The position numbers were made by a program, and so were the translations under genes. Positions 25,173 to 32,952 of a DNA stretch of 64,000 nt are shown in pieces (the stretch's first letter is position 1; every line of letters starts with the position of its first letter). This DNA is from a virus. The notes under the pieces were generated by a model. It ran no database searches, was not told the origin of the DNA, and was given only the letters and a program-made list of their open reading frames with translations. The stretch is taken from positions 1-64,000 of the IMG/VR virus record IMGVR_UViG_3300031524_000008, one strand, 5' to 3'.

Positions 25173-25200
25173 ACTGTACTATTTTTTATCCGAACGTCAA
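25173..25200 (-). promoter_or_regulatory. sigma70-like promoter of Nudix gene
   Basis: TTGACG at 25200-25195, 16 bp, TACAGT at 25178-25173, 7 bp to ATG. Confidence 0.7.
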
Positions 25201-25203
25201 GCG

Positions 25204-25614
25204 TTAATATTTTAGATTTAAATTAATATTGTCAAAACGTAATTTGAAATACAGCCACGCATTCGCAAGCATATCCATAAAATACGATATAGCGGCGATT
25301 GTCCATACTCCGTGCGATAAAGCGTCAACAGACAGCATACTAAATATCATTAGGTTGCCAAGAGCGAAAGCTAAACCTGCCATATACTTCTTGAATAAGA
25401 TATTCAACACACCTAATACTGTCATACTTAGTGCTATTAGGCCAAAAGATATTCTATAGTTGCCATTAAGCATCAAAGCTATTGGGTTGTCCCCATAGAA
25501 TCTAAGATGAAAAAATAAAATACCAATGCTCAAAAGCAACATTTTAATCGTATAAAAAGCTCTTAGAGAGTAATACGGACTTTTTACAAAGATATTATAC
25601 AGTTTTGTGCTCAT
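25204..25614 (-). CDS. four-helix membrane protein, 136 aa
   Basis: Start at MSTKLYN, overlapping the PAS gene end. Four hydrophobic segments in a compact layout also seen in the proteins at 26310-26702 and 39115-39498, so a small paralogous family. Function unknown. Confidence 0.6.
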   Translation of the reverse strand: MSTKLYNIFVKSPYYSLRAFYTIKMLLLSIGILFFHLRFYGDNPIALMLNGNYRISFGLIALSMTVLGVLNILFKKYMAGLAFALGNLMIFSMLSVDALSHGVWTIAAISYFMDMLANAWLYFKLRFDNINLNLKY

Positions 25615-26308
25615 TAGCTTTTTGGGAATAGACTTCATTAATGTCTGTTGAAGTACCTATCCATTGTACTATTCTACCTTGACTATCGAATCTTGGCAAT
25701 ACTCTTATTAAAAACCAACGATATTCTCCATCTGAAACTTTTTTAAACCTCGTAACAGTATCAAAAGGAAGACCTTTACTGATTGAGTTTCTCCATTCCG
25801 AAGTAATCTTAGGAACATCATCAGGATAAACAGCTTTAACCCATCCGTCGCCGCGAGCTTGGTCAACATTAATACCAGTATAGTCAAACCATCTTTGATT
25901 ACAGTAATCAATATCTCCAGAGGGGCTAGCTGTCCAAACAATTTGGGGCATATAATCAGCTAAAAACTTGTAATGAACGAGATACTCCTCGTTCTCTTTA
26001 CGAAGACGCTCTAGCATCTTTTCTTTTTCAGCAATGAGTGTACGATGTTTTTCAATCTCATTTTTATATTCATCTTCTTTACGCTCAAGTTCATGCCTTA
26101 TTTCCTCACGATAGTCAGAACTTTCTTTCATAAACGCAGAGAAATCATCGACGCGTTGTTTCTTACGGCTAACTAATAAACTACCAATTACAGTAACAAT
26201 AGCTGTTACGGCTGAATATGCAAATGTATGCCAATCCTCGGGATTTGATTGCCGCGCCGATTCCGAAAGGCTAGAAGCTGCTTCTGCTAAAATATTAATA
26301 TGCAACAT
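25595..26308 (-). CDS. membrane-anchored PAS domain protein, 237 aa
   Basis: One transmembrane segment (about 28-46), a coiled coil (about 60-110) and a PAS domain (about 118-230, with WTASPSG and YRWFLIRVLPRFDS). No output domain, so probably a sensor or scaffold. Flanked by two four-helix membrane proteins that may be partners. Confidence 0.75.
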   Translation of the reverse strand: MLHINILAEAASSLSESARQSNPEDWHTFAYSAVTAIVTVIGSLLVSRKKQRVDDFSAFMKESSDYREEIRHELERKEDEYKNEIEKHRTLIAEKEKMLERLRKENEEYLVHYKFLADYMPQIVWTASPSGDIDYCNQRWFDYTGINVDQARGDGWVKAVYPDDVPKITSEWRNSISKGLPFDTVTRFKKVSDGEYRWFLIRVLPRFDSQGRIVQWIGTSTDINEVYSQKANEHKTV

Positions 26309-26309
26309 A

Positions 26310-26702
26310 TTATCTTAAAAGCATCTTATCGTATGGTATTCGAAATGTTAACCAACAAACTACGAACATTTCAAATAAGAAGTTTGTAGCGTCCATGTAT
26401 TGACCTGACGCGACATGAGTAAAACCTAGATACCCATAAAGAAAAACATTTAAAGCAGCAAAATAAAAGCTTGCCCAAAAGCTCTCAATAAGAACAGAGA
26501 TTAGACCAAGAAACCCTAAAATTAAAAAGCAAAAAGGCCAAACTCCTTGAGATAAGAAATTTAATGTAGGGTTGGGTACGAGGACTCCGAATAGGAGTTG
26601 TATCCCCCACATAATCGTACGTAGCGCGTAAATTAATTGTACGCACGCTGGGCCACTTTCAAGAAGAGTGTGGCGTAGGGATTTCAAAATGGTCAAGCGC
26701 AT
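26310..26702 (-). CDS. four-helix membrane protein, 130 aa
   Basis: Four hydrophobic stretches, similar in layout to 25204-25614. GTGTAAAA lies 12 bp before the ATG, a start-proximal motif shared with other genes here. Confidence 0.6.
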   Translation of the reverse strand: MRLTILKSLRHTLLESGPACVQLIYALRTIMWGIQLLFGVLVPNPTLNFLSQGVWPFCFLILGFLGLISVLIESFWASFYFAALNVFLYGYLGFTHVASGQYMDATNFLFEMFVVCWLTFRIPYDKMLLR

Positions 26703-26743
26703 ACCAACTTTTACACTTATACCACTAAGAAATTTGAATTTTA

Positions 26744-27127
26744 TTACTTTTCTATAAATGAGCTATCGTCAAACACCGAAGATTTTTCGTCTTCGTTTTT
26801 TGTAGCTACGTCTTCTGATTCAGGTTTATAAATGTCGAAACCCATAAGTTGACGCTGACCTTCTTCATTAGGTTCAGAAGTCATAATACAAATACGATGG
26901 CCTAAAGCCGCCTCTATGACACCATTAATTAATCCAATTAAACCCAATGTATATTCTTCCTTACCATCGACATCTTGGGTTATTACTTGAATAGTGGGGT
27001 GATTAGCAAGGTCTTCATTGCAGGTGGTATAGACATTAAATAATGTCCAAATTGCTTTGGGGTCCGCTTTGAATGCAGCGTTAAGGGATTCTATGGCGTT
27101 ACGTACTTGTTCTTCGGGATTATTCAT
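26744..27127 (-). CDS. hypothetical protein, 127 aa
   Basis: Acidic alpha/beta protein; the first 40 residues resemble the start of the protein at 29793-30065 (F-x-A/C-DP pattern). Function unknown. Confidence 0.5.
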   Translation of the reverse strand: MNNPEEQVRNAIESLNAAFKADPKAIWTLFNVYTTCNEDLANHPTIQVITQDVDGKEEYTLGLIGLINGVIEAALGHRICIMTSEPNEEGQRQLMGFDIYKPESEDVATKNEDEKSSVFDDSSFIEK

Positions 27128-27139
27128 AAATTAAAAATA

Positions 27140-27272
27140 GAACTTAGAGTGAAAGGACAGCTTTACGTTGCCATCGCACTGTTTCGGCTCGTTCAGTTAA
27201 ATCAATAACCTACTTATCTCACCGAATAAGCGTCATATCTATAGGACGCTGTATCTGTTGCACTCTAAGTTC
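27140..27272 (-). ncRNA. 133-nt structured RNA closed by 12-bp stem
   Basis: Ends form a perfect 12-bp inverted repeat (GAACTTAGAGTG / CACTCTAAGTTC) with no gene between. A 14-bp palindrome (GCGGCTATAGCCGC) lies just upstream at about 27278. Unknown class. Confidence 0.5.
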
Positions 27273-27297
27273 ATGGGCGGCTATAGCCGCAAATTGT

Positions 27298-27711
27298 TTA
27301 CCCGTTGTTTACACCGCTAGGTATAGAAACGGGAGCTACTCCTGATGGCTGATTAATTGTTTCCGCTGTCTGCTTATTACGCGCTTCTACTAAAGCAATT
27401 ACTTCGGGTGGCGAAGTAGCTTCTGCACCATTAAGGGACAATAAAGCTTGTTCTTGAAGGATGTTTGGTGCTGCTCCAATTTTAGTTGCTGCGGGCAACG
27501 AGGCTTGTTTCTTTAGTTTCTCGAACTCAGCTTCCAATTCTTGAATAAACGTTTCTTTGGGAGCGGTAGGCTCATTCTTAACAGCTTCATACCGAGTACG
27601 CTGGTGAATGACTTCTTGTTCGAGCTTTTCGAGTTCTAGCGCTAACGAGTGTGCTGCGCTCTTGACTTCACTTAGGAAGCCTTGTACTTTTTGTGTTAGA
27701 GGTAGTGACAT
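27298..27711 (-). CDS. coiled-coil protein, 137 aa
   Basis: Heptad-rich helix over about residues 5-70, then an Ala/Pro-rich tail. Could be structural; no family recognised. Confidence 0.5.
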   Translation of the reverse strand: MSLPLTQKVQGFLSEVKSAAHSLALELEKLEQEVIHQRTRYEAVKNEPTAPKETFIQELEAEFEKLKKQASLPAATKIGAAPNILQEQALLSLNGAEATSPPEVIALVEARNKQTAETINQPSGVAPVSIPSGVNNG

Positions 27712-27752
27712 ATGATTGGGTATTCAATGCATTCTACGCTCTATTTTCAGTA

Positions 27753-27935
27753 TTATCCATTTTTTATGCCAACACTGCTATATGAATTTAAAAAAGAATC
27801 TTCCTGAATAGGAAAGATATTTTGAACGCGACGTAACAGAGAGTGCCACTCTTTGCGTTCTTTCTCAATATAAGTAGTATAAGATTGGGGCTCTATTTCC
27901 CGTTTTCTTATAAAAGCCTTCATTATGGTACTCAT
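27753..27935 (-). CDS. hypothetical protein, 60 aa
   Basis: Short basic protein; unknown. Confidence 0.45.
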   Translation of the reverse strand: MSTIMKAFIRKREIEPQSYTTYIEKERKEWHSLLRRVQNIFPIQEDSFLNSYSSVGIKNG

Positions 27936-28121
27936 ATGTGTAGATAGGCATTATTACACTACGCTAAAAAACATGAGAACATGATTCTACTTCAAGGTGT
28001 TAGTTTTAAAATGGAGCCGATATGGGAACTTGCATCCAACATTATCTCGTTTACGAAACGAGCGCATCACTATTTATGCTTTATCGGCAAGTGCGCCCCA
28101 TTGCCATACGCACGGTTAAAA

Positions 28122-28286
28122 TTAAATTCTTGGTCCTCTACCTACTACCAATGATACTAGGAACAATACCAAAAACACTACGAACAACAGTTTTGCAATT
28201 GATGCTGCGGCTCCAGCGATTCCTACGAGTCCTAGAAGTCCAGCTAACAAAGCTATAATCAAGAATGTGAGTGCCCAACTTAACAT
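28122..28286 (-). CDS. DUF1328-like membrane protein, 54 aa
   Basis: Starts [10 protein letters not shown] with two transmembrane helices separated by a Gly/Ala-rich turn (LVGIAGAAA), matching DUF1328/YtjA proteins of proteobacteria. Strong purine-rich ribosome site (GGTGGTGA) 6 bp before the ATG, unlike the leaderless genes nearby; a likely host acquisition. Confidence 0.75.
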   Translation of the reverse strand: MLSWALTFLIIALLAGLLGLVGIAGAAASIAKLLFVVFLVLFLVSLVVGRGPRI

Positions 28287-28313
28287 AATAATCACCACCT
28301 TTCTTACTAACTT

Positions 28314-28499
28314 TTACACTAGTTTGGGAAGGCTATCAAGTTCTTTTCTCCACTCATCTATCTTGCGATAACACGCAGATACATCTAGTTCTGCATCACC
28401 GTTCGATTTAGAAGACAATTTATCCTGAATAGCTTTCTCAAACCTTGCGATATTGTCCTCAAGGTATTTGCGCTGTTTTTCAAGTTTCTTTAATTTCAT
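28314..28499 (-). CDS. coiled-coil protein, 61 aa
   Basis: Lys/Glu-rich helix. Start at the ATG 1 nt after the CCA of tRNA-Arg(TCT), so tRNA 3' processing would leave an almost leaderless message. Confidence 0.5.
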   Translation of the reverse strand: MKLKKLEKQRKYLEDNIARFEKAIQDKLSSKSNGDAELDVSACYRKIDEWRKELDSLPKLV

Positions 28500-28500
28500 A

Positions 28501-28576
28501 TGGTAGGCACGGAGGGATTCGCGCCCTCGACTCACGAGTTAGAAGCTCGGTATGATTTCTGCTTCACCACGCGCCT
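28501..28576 (-). tRNA. tRNA-Arg(TCT)
   Basis: Acceptor 7/7 bp, CCA encoded. Anticodon loop CTTCTAA. Altered elbow: D-loop CAGA (A18-G19) and T-loop CGCGAAT (G55-C56). Confidence 0.9.
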
Positions 28577-28638
28577 AAATTCGATATTTTACCACGCCTC
28601 GATTTACACTGCGTTTCAGCATTGTGAGGGCGCGTTTT

Positions 28639-28712
28639 TGGATGCGGATATTGGTTTCGCGCCAATTCTACTTCTTTCAGAGAGAAGGTTGCTACTATTA
28701 CAACAATCCGCA
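28639..28712 (-). tRNA. tRNA-Gln(CTG)
   Basis: Acceptor 7/7, CCA encoded, discriminator T. Anticodon loop CTCTGAA. D-loop AATAGTA (A18-G19), T-loop CGCGAAA (G55-C56). Confidence 0.9.
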
Positions 28713-28717
28713 GTATT

Positions 28718-28792
28718 TGGTATCCATACGGGGAATCGCGCCCCGACTAAAAGTTTAGGAAACTTTTGTGCTATCTGTTACACTATACGGAT
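28718..28792 (-). tRNA. tRNA-Arg(CCT)
   Basis: Acceptor 7/7, CCA encoded. Anticodon loop TTCCTAA. D-loop AACAGATA, T-loop CGCGATT: altered A18/G55 elbow. Confidence 0.9.
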
Positions 28793-28794
28793 AA

Positions 28795-28925
28795 AATTTA
28801 CGGAGAATCGCGCTTTCTTGATATTCGAATTCGGCTCCATACCCGAGGGATGCTGCCCTCTTCCCGCCTCTATGGTTTCTTGACCTATGTGCAGTAAGTC
28901 TCAGCGATTCGGAAACCGGCATCGA
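28795..28925 (-). ncRNA. structured non-coding stretch
   Basis: No gene. On the minus strand it contains GGTTTC/GAAACC and GAGGG/CCCTC hairpins and a fragment resembling a G55-type T arm. May be a decayed tRNA or separate RNA. Confidence 0.3.
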
Positions 28926-28929
28926 CGGC

Positions 28930-29262
28930 CTAGACCTTTTCCGTAAAATTTTTTAATGCTTTAATAGCACTTTCACCTTCGTAAAATCTAGCGTAAGTAA
29001 AGTAAGATAGTTCTTTTACCATCCCAATTACTCCATCGCCTTCTTCTCTAGTATCGACTCTAACAAAGTAAATAACTACTGCTTCTCGGTCGGTATATGG
29101 AGAGTTAGTATGTTTGAACCAAAAGAAATGAAGACCTTCTAATTCTTCGATGGCTTTATCGAAGTCGTACCACTTTGTAACTAATACAGCGGTATTATCA
29201 AATTCAAACTCTCGAACTTTAGTATCGACAAAATTTCCAATCAGAGACTTGTGCCATTTCAT
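28930..29262 (-). CDS. hypothetical protein, 110 aa
   Basis: Alpha/beta protein, aromatic-rich, no family recognised. TTGACG/TAGAAT promoter ends 6 bp before its ATG. Confidence 0.55.
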   Translation of the reverse strand: MKWHKSLIGNFVDTKVREFEFDNTAVLVTKWYDFDKAIEELEGLHFFWFKHTNSPYTDREAVVIYFVRVDTREEGDGVIGMVKELSYFTYARFYEGESAIKALKNFTEKV

Positions 29263-29268
29263 ATGTAG

Positions 29269-29296
29269 ATTCTACATTGATTAATGGTCGCGTCAA
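29269..29296 (-). promoter_or_regulatory. sigma70-like promoter
   Basis: TTGACG at 29296-29291, 16 bp, TAGAAT at 29274-29269, 6 bp to ATG at 29262. Confidence 0.7.
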
Positions 29297-29302
29297 CTAA
29301 AT

Positions 29303-29377
29303 TGGTAGCCCGTTAGGGTTACGCTCCCTATTCAACAGGTTGAAAGCCTGTGGTCCTAACTATTAGACGAACGAGCC
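29303..29377 (-). tRNA. tRNA-Glu(TTC)
   Basis: Acceptor 7/7 with wobble pairs, CCA encoded. Anticodon loop CTTTCAA. D-loop AATAGTTA, T-loop AGCGTAA: altered elbow. Its 5' end overlaps the stop of the next gene. Confidence 0.9.
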
Positions 29378-29793
29378 GTCTCATGCTTATCTCTATAATA
29401 ATTTGGGTCGAAGTCCTTTAATTCATCAAACAAACTATACGCGCTACCGCAAAGTTTGCCGGTTTCGTGAAGGTATTGCCAGTTGATTTCAGAAAATCCA
29501 GCCGCCAGAGAAGCTTGAATGTATCTTTTTAAGAATCGTACTTTAGATACAGCCTTGTTTTCCTCAGTGGTAAGATACGATTCGTAATGGTGTTTGGTTT
29601 CAGACCATTCAGGATAATCCTTCATACATTCATCGCATCCGCCGCCGTTGCAGGAAACGTTCTTACATGCTGGACACTTTATACAAACTGTCTCGCACAA
29701 TTCACAGTACGACAAAGGATATTTACCCTTCCACATTTGACGGACGCCAAAAATATTGTCCATAGTTTGGTTAAGGGTGTCAGGATTTAACAT
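29356..29793 (-). CDS. cysteine-rich zinc protein, 145 aa
   Basis: Eight cysteines between residues 31 and 57 (CELC, CIKCPAC, CNGGGCDEC) indicate two zinc knuckles. Its stop lies inside tRNA-Glu(TTC). Confidence 0.6.
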   Translation of the reverse strand: MLNPDTLNQTMDNIFGVRQMWKGKYPLSYCELCETVCIKCPACKNVSCNGGGCDECMKDYPEWSETKHHYESYLTTEENKAVSKVRFLKRYIQASLAAGFSEINWQYLHETGKLCGSAYSLFDELKDFDPNYYRDKHETARSSNS

Positions 29794-30065
29794 TATTTTA
29801 ATTCAAAATGGTTAGGCTCGTCGGTATGAAGTATTCTTAAACAAATATTATCTAAGAAAAAGACATCATACCTTATCAGTTTTTGAAATCTTGTTAAGCT
29901 ATCTTCATACCAGTTCGGACGTTTTTCTTTTATTGGAGAAGGACTCCAACAAACATTGGTTAATCTAGCGTAGTTTTCTGGACCTAATACCATTGCTACA
30001 GGGTCGCACTTAAAGGCTTTGCGATAACCTACCATAGCCTGATTTAGAGTATCGAGGTCGAACAT
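29793..30065 (-). CDS. hypothetical protein, 90 aa
   Basis: Shares its first and last bases with neighbours' stop/start codons. Small alpha/beta protein of unknown role. Confidence 0.5.
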   Translation of the reverse strand: MFDLDTLNQAMVGYRKAFKCDPVAMVLGPENYARLTNVCWSPSPIKEKRPNWYEDSLTRFQKLIRYDVFFLDNICLRILHTDEPNHFELK

Positions 30066-30589
30066 TATGACTTCTTACTGAAATTTGCAATTCCTGTAGC
30101 CACCGACATGCCGCTACAATACATTTGACTCGTGGACAAAAACTCGTTCTTCCATGACCAGTCGTTCATAACGAACTTCGAAAAATCGTCTTCCGATAAT
30201 TCAAATAGGTCGTTTGCGCTTAATTTAACCATTTGAATTGCGCGGTTGTAGTCGTCTTCGTGGCTTTCTGGAAATGGAATGTTAAAATTAAACAAAGCGT
30301 ACTGTTGTTTGGAACTAAAGACTACGGGTTTAACGCTCTCTTCTAAGTTTGTTACACTTTCGAGGGTAGTTTGTAGCTCTTCCTTAACAAGAGGTAATAC
30401 TGTCTTGATACGCTCTGAAAGAGTCTTCTTTACGCTCTTATAGTATCCTTTAAGGGCATTTGCAAGTAAGTCGTCGTGCGCTTTCTTATTATCAAGAAGA
30501 GCTTTTAAAAGGTCTTCGCGCTTGACCTTTACACGTTGAAAGGTTGAAAATGTTTTAAGGGCTTCGATGTCAGATAATGATGTAGGCAT
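30065..30589 (-). CDS. hypothetical protein, 174 aa, with NDWSWK motif
   Basis: Helical N-terminus and a C-terminal DFSKFVMNDWSWK segment that recurs in 31504-31776. Function unknown. TTGACG/TAATAT promoter 6 bp upstream of ATG. Confidence 0.55.
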   Translation of the reverse strand: MPTSLSDIEALKTFSTFQRVKVKREDLLKALLDNKKAHDDLLANALKGYYKSVKKTLSERIKTVLPLVKEELQTTLESVTNLEESVKPVVFSSKQQYALFNFNIPFPESHEDDYNRAIQMVKLSANDLFELSEDDFSKFVMNDWSWKNEFLSTSQMYCSGMSVATGIANFSKKS

Positions 30590-30595
30590 ATCCTG

Positions 30596-30624
30596 ATATT
30601 AGGAAGACTTGAATCATTCGTCAA
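30596..30624 (-). promoter_or_regulatory. sigma70-like promoter
   Basis: TTGACG at 30624-30619, 17 bp, TAATAT at 30601-30596, 6 bp to ATG. Confidence 0.75.
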
Positions 30625-30635
30625 CTAAAAAGAAA

Positions 30636-30726
30636 TGGCGGTTCGAGAAGGTAACGCTCCCTATACCGTATTTCAGGTATCAACTGTTTAGCAAACAGTG
30701 TTCAACACTTGTTGAAGACACGAACC
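30636..30726 (-). tRNA. tRNA-Ser(GCT)
   Basis: Class II with long variable arm, CCA encoded. Anticodon loop TTGCTAA. D-loop has AG in place of GG, T-loop AGCGTTA. Confidence 0.88.
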
Positions 30727-30729
30727 AAA

Positions 30730-30820
30730 TGGCGGTGAGCAGAGAACTCGCATCCCAAGCCTGTTTTAGAGGCTCCAGCTAGTTTCCAGCTAGCGTCCAT
30801 ACTTAATGGATTTACTCACC
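30730..30820 (-). tRNA. tRNA-Ser(GGA)
   Basis: Class II, acceptor 7/7, CCA encoded. Anticodon loop CTGGAAA. D-loop ATTAAGTAT, T-loop TGCGAGT: A18/G55. Confidence 0.88.
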
Positions 30821-30823
30821 AAA

Positions 30824-30915
30824 TGGAGGATAGCTGACGATTTGCACGCCAAACCTGTTTTAGAGGTTCGTTTGGTTTTCGAAACCAACCTCGCGCCTTG
30901 ACGAGTTAACTATCC
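30824..30915 (-). tRNA. tRNA-Ser(CGA)
   Basis: Class II, acceptor 7/7, CCA encoded. Anticodon loop TTCGAAA. T-loop TGCAAAT (G55); D-loop contains AAGG. Confidence 0.88.
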
Positions 30916-30918
30916 AAT

Positions 30919-31007
30919 TGGCGGATAACGTAGGTGTCGCTCCCAAAGCCATTGCTGGCTCCCATCGCTTTCAAGGCGAGTCCGAAGGCTGCTTCGGTTC
31001 ATCATCC
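30919..31007 (-). tRNA. tRNA-Ser(TGA)
   Basis: Class II, acceptor 7/7, CCA encoded. Anticodon loop CTTGAAA. D-loop AAGCAGCCTT, T-loop AGCGACA: altered elbow. Confidence 0.85.
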
Positions 31008-31013
31008 AAAAAT

Positions 31014-31139
31014 GGGAAAACGAACGCAACTAATGCTACCTACTTAAACGTCGGTCTCTTCTGCGCAATCTTCACGCTCATGGACACTGGTTTGTTTTCG
31101 GTTTGGACTAGCGATACCTTTACGGCTGCGTTCGTTCCC
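31014..31139 (-). ncRNA. 126-nt RNA closed by a 13-bp stem
   Basis: GGGAACGAACGCA at one end pairs with its complement at the other (2-nt bulge). No tRNA fold fits inside. A 13-codon frame starting MSVKIAQ lies in the middle. Directly downstream of a hypothetical gene and upstream of four Ser tRNAs. Unknown class. Confidence 0.45.
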
Positions 31140-31145
31140 TAAAAA

Positions 31146-31460
31146 TTATTCGGTAAATGTGATACCGTACTTCCGACCCGCCTTCTTGATACGAGACTTA
31201 ACCTTCCCTAGGTCAGATGAAGAGTATTCGCTAGCATTCTTATCTTTGTTAATATAACTCCATGCTGCTCGCACTCGTTCAGCGTTATCAATCGGATACT
31301 TGAAATTTGCGGGGTCTGCGTATTGAGACTTGTTCTTTGGGTATCCTTCTGGAGGAGAGTCGTGTCCAAAGGCGCTCTTACGAGGAAGTTGACCGTTAGA
31401 AATCTGATGTTCAACGATTAAATCGGAAAGGTCGATTATTTGGTCAGTGTTTGGTCGCAT
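31146..31460 (-). CDS. DUF6582-like hypothetical protein, 104 aa
   Basis: Short conserved layout (LPRKSAFG, YPIDNAERVRAAWSY, and a basic tail KVKSRIKKAGRKYGI) seen in small phage and actinobacterial proteins. GTGTAAAGA precedes the ATG by 6 bp. Confidence 0.6.
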   Translation of the reverse strand: MRPNTDQIIDLSDLIVEHQISNGQLPRKSAFGHDSPPEGYPKNKSQYADPANFKYPIDNAERVRAAWSYINKDKNASEYSSSDLGKVKSRIKKAGRKYGITFTE

Positions 31461-31503
31461 ATATCTTCTTTACACTAAAAGGTTGCCTAGTTACTGAATT
31501 CTT

Positions 31504-31776
31504 TTACTTCGGAACCCCTATCATGCCAAGGGCGTTCTTGTTTAGTGCGGAATCGTTTTCCGCACCGTAAACAATTTTCCATGACCAGTCGTTCATAACG
31601 TACTTCGAAAGGTCGTTTGCACTCAATTCCGTTCCCTCTACAATTTCACACGAATCAAATGAACCGTCAACAAAACTAATCTCGGCACGATTTTTGTCGT
31701 GAATAAAAATTGAAGACATCCCCATTTCTTCTTTAGTTATAAAATCTACAATTTGTTGTCTAGTAAATCTAATCAT
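31504..31776 (-). CDS. hypothetical protein, 90 aa, NDWSWK motif
   Basis: Starts MIRFTRQ (a GTG 18 bp upstream is an alternative). Contains LSANDLSKYVMNDWSWK, shared with 30065-30589. Confidence 0.5.
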   Translation of the reverse strand: MIRFTRQQIVDFITKEEMGMSSIFIHDKNRAEISFVDGSFDSCEIVEGTELSANDLSKYVMNDWSWKIVYGAENDSALNKNALGMIGVPK

Positions 31777-31806
31777 GGATTCATTTTGCACCACTTGACG
31801 TATGAA

Positions 31807-31977
31807 TCAAGCTATTTTTTTGTAGATTTGACGGACTTTTTCGATGTCTTTTCGCGTCATTTCAACAGGATTAACAACAGAACTAATAGCAAACAATGCT
31901 GCTTCGGCGGTTAGTTCTTTTTCGTTCCATGATTTAATAGCATTACGAACGAATTCCACCACTTCTTTATTTTTCAT
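31807..31977 (-). CDS. hypothetical protein, 56 aa
   Basis: Start at MKNKEVV, whose ATG is 1 nt from the CCA of tRNA-Leu(CAA). Helical; unknown. Confidence 0.5.
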   Translation of the reverse strand: MKNKEVVEFVRNAIKSWNEKELTAEAALFAISSVVNPVEMTRKDIEKVRQIYKKIA

Positions 31978-31978
31978 A

Positions 31979-32069
31979 TGGTCCGGTAGGTGAGATTCGC
32001 ACTCACGTTGTTTACCATAAAGGTAAGGCGTTTTGAGTGCCTCGCGTCTCGCTGCTGCGCCACAACCGG
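31979..32069 (-). tRNA. tRNA-Leu(CAA)
   Basis: Class II, CCA encoded, one acceptor mismatch. Anticodon loop CTCAAAA. D-loop CAGCAGCGAGA, T-loop TGCGAAT: A18/G55. Confidence 0.88.
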
Positions 32070-32073
32070 AAAA

Positions 32074-32164
32074 TGGTCCTGAAAGTGGGGATTGCACCCA
32101 CGATGTTTACCGCTAGGGTAATGCGTTTTAAGTGCATCGCGTCTCGCTACTGCGCCATTTCAGG
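32074..32164 (-). tRNA. tRNA-Leu(TAA)
   Basis: Class II, acceptor 7/7, CCA encoded. Anticodon loop CTTAAAA. D-loop has TAGCG, T-loop TGCAATC: altered elbow. Confidence 0.9.
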
Positions 32165-32166
32165 AT

Positions 32167-32240
32167 TGGTGCCCATGCCGAGCATCGCACTCGGTCCCAC
32201 AAGTTCTAAGCTTGTGCGCTCTCTCTTGGCGTACATGGGC
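32167..32240 (-). tRNA. class I tRNA with anticodon TAG
   Basis: Acceptor 7/7, CCA encoded, 4-nt variable loop. Anticodon loop CTTAGAA would read CUA. Bacterial Leu tRNAs are class II, and a proper class II Leu(TAG) exists at 36024, so the identity here is open. T-loop TGCGATG. Confidence 0.8.
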
Positions 32241-32244
32241 TAAA

Positions 32245-32405
32245 GTAGAAATCGTAGGAGTCGAACCTACATTACCGAATCTTGTCCACCACGCTAAGTA
32301 ATATTTCAAATCGGAACATCCTTTCGGAGCCTTAGCGAAGACTTCATGGAGCCGCTGTCGGGTATTGCGCCCGCTAGACAAGTTTACAAAACTCGGCTTC
32401 CTCTT
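32245..32405 (-). ncRNA. rearranged tRNA-like or structured RNA
   Basis: Holds two T-arm-like hairpins, one canonical (TTCGACT) and one G55-type (CGCAATA), plus nested CTTGTC/GACAAG and CGCTAAG/CTTAGCG stems. No single cloverleaf forms. May be a broken pair, a permuted tRNA or a tRNA interrupted by other RNA. Confidence 0.35.
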
Positions 32406-32423
32406 AGGAACAACGGCATTAAA

Positions 32424-32639
32424 TTAAGTAATAGGACCAGCTAATCCTGCTGGCGCTGCTGGCATTCCAGTCGAGGGACCGGGGCAATTACCAGCGGAAG
32501 GAGAAATAGCGGGTGTAGGTAACGCTGAAAGTGTGACGGGCGTTCCAATAATCATTGGGTTGCCGCAATACTGGCACTTATCTTCGTGCTTTTTATGTTT
32601 TCCTTTGTGTCCGCAGGTTGGGCAATATTGATGTGTCAT
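32424..32639 (-). CDS. zinc-ribbon protein with Pro/Ala-rich tail, 71 aa
   Basis: CPTCGHKG and CQYCG form a zinc ribbon; the rest is low-complexity Pro/Ala/Gly. GTGTAAT lies just upstream. Confidence 0.55.
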   Translation of the reverse strand: MTHQYCPTCGHKGKHKKHEDKCQYCGNPMIIGTPVTLSALPTPAISPSAGNCPGPSTGMPAAPAGLAGPIT

Positions 32640-32658
32640 ATTCTCTATTACACAAAAA

Positions 32659-32733
32659 TGGTAGGCACATCGGGATTCGCGCCCGAGATTTCACTTTCGT
32701 AGAGTGATGTGATGTCTGCTTCACTATGCGCCT
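32659..32733 (-). tRNA. tRNA-Arg(ACG)
   Basis: Acceptor 7/7, CCA encoded. Anticodon loop CTACGAA; A34 would need conversion to inosine. D-loop AGCAGACA, T-loop CGCGAAT: altered elbow. Confidence 0.9.
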
Positions 32734-32739
32734 AAATTA

Positions 32740-32950
32740 CCTCTCCGTAGGACTCAGCAAGCTATAATTGCCCGCAGCAAACAGATTAGTAAAAAAATTT
32801 GAAAGCTTGCTTTTACGCCAAAGAGAAACCAAGCCTTACCAGTTACGGGGTGCCGGTTAGTTTCGGTGTTGTTCCGCTCAAGTATGGACGAGAAACGGCA
32901 CCTAGTCTCACTTTTTAAGGAATTGCTGCCTCTAAGCCAACCCACTTTCA
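32740..32950 (-). ncRNA. structured non-coding stretch
   Basis: About 210 nt with no convincing gene. A GGTGCCG/CGGCACC stem encloses 40 nt. A minus-strand frame ending in a hydrophobic stretch lacks a usable start codon. Confidence 0.3.
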
Positions 32951-32952
32951 AA

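Noticed and set aside
28022-28258. Plus-strand frame with hydrophobic residues
   Set aside because: The minus strand here encodes a clear DUF1328-like protein with a good ribosome site.
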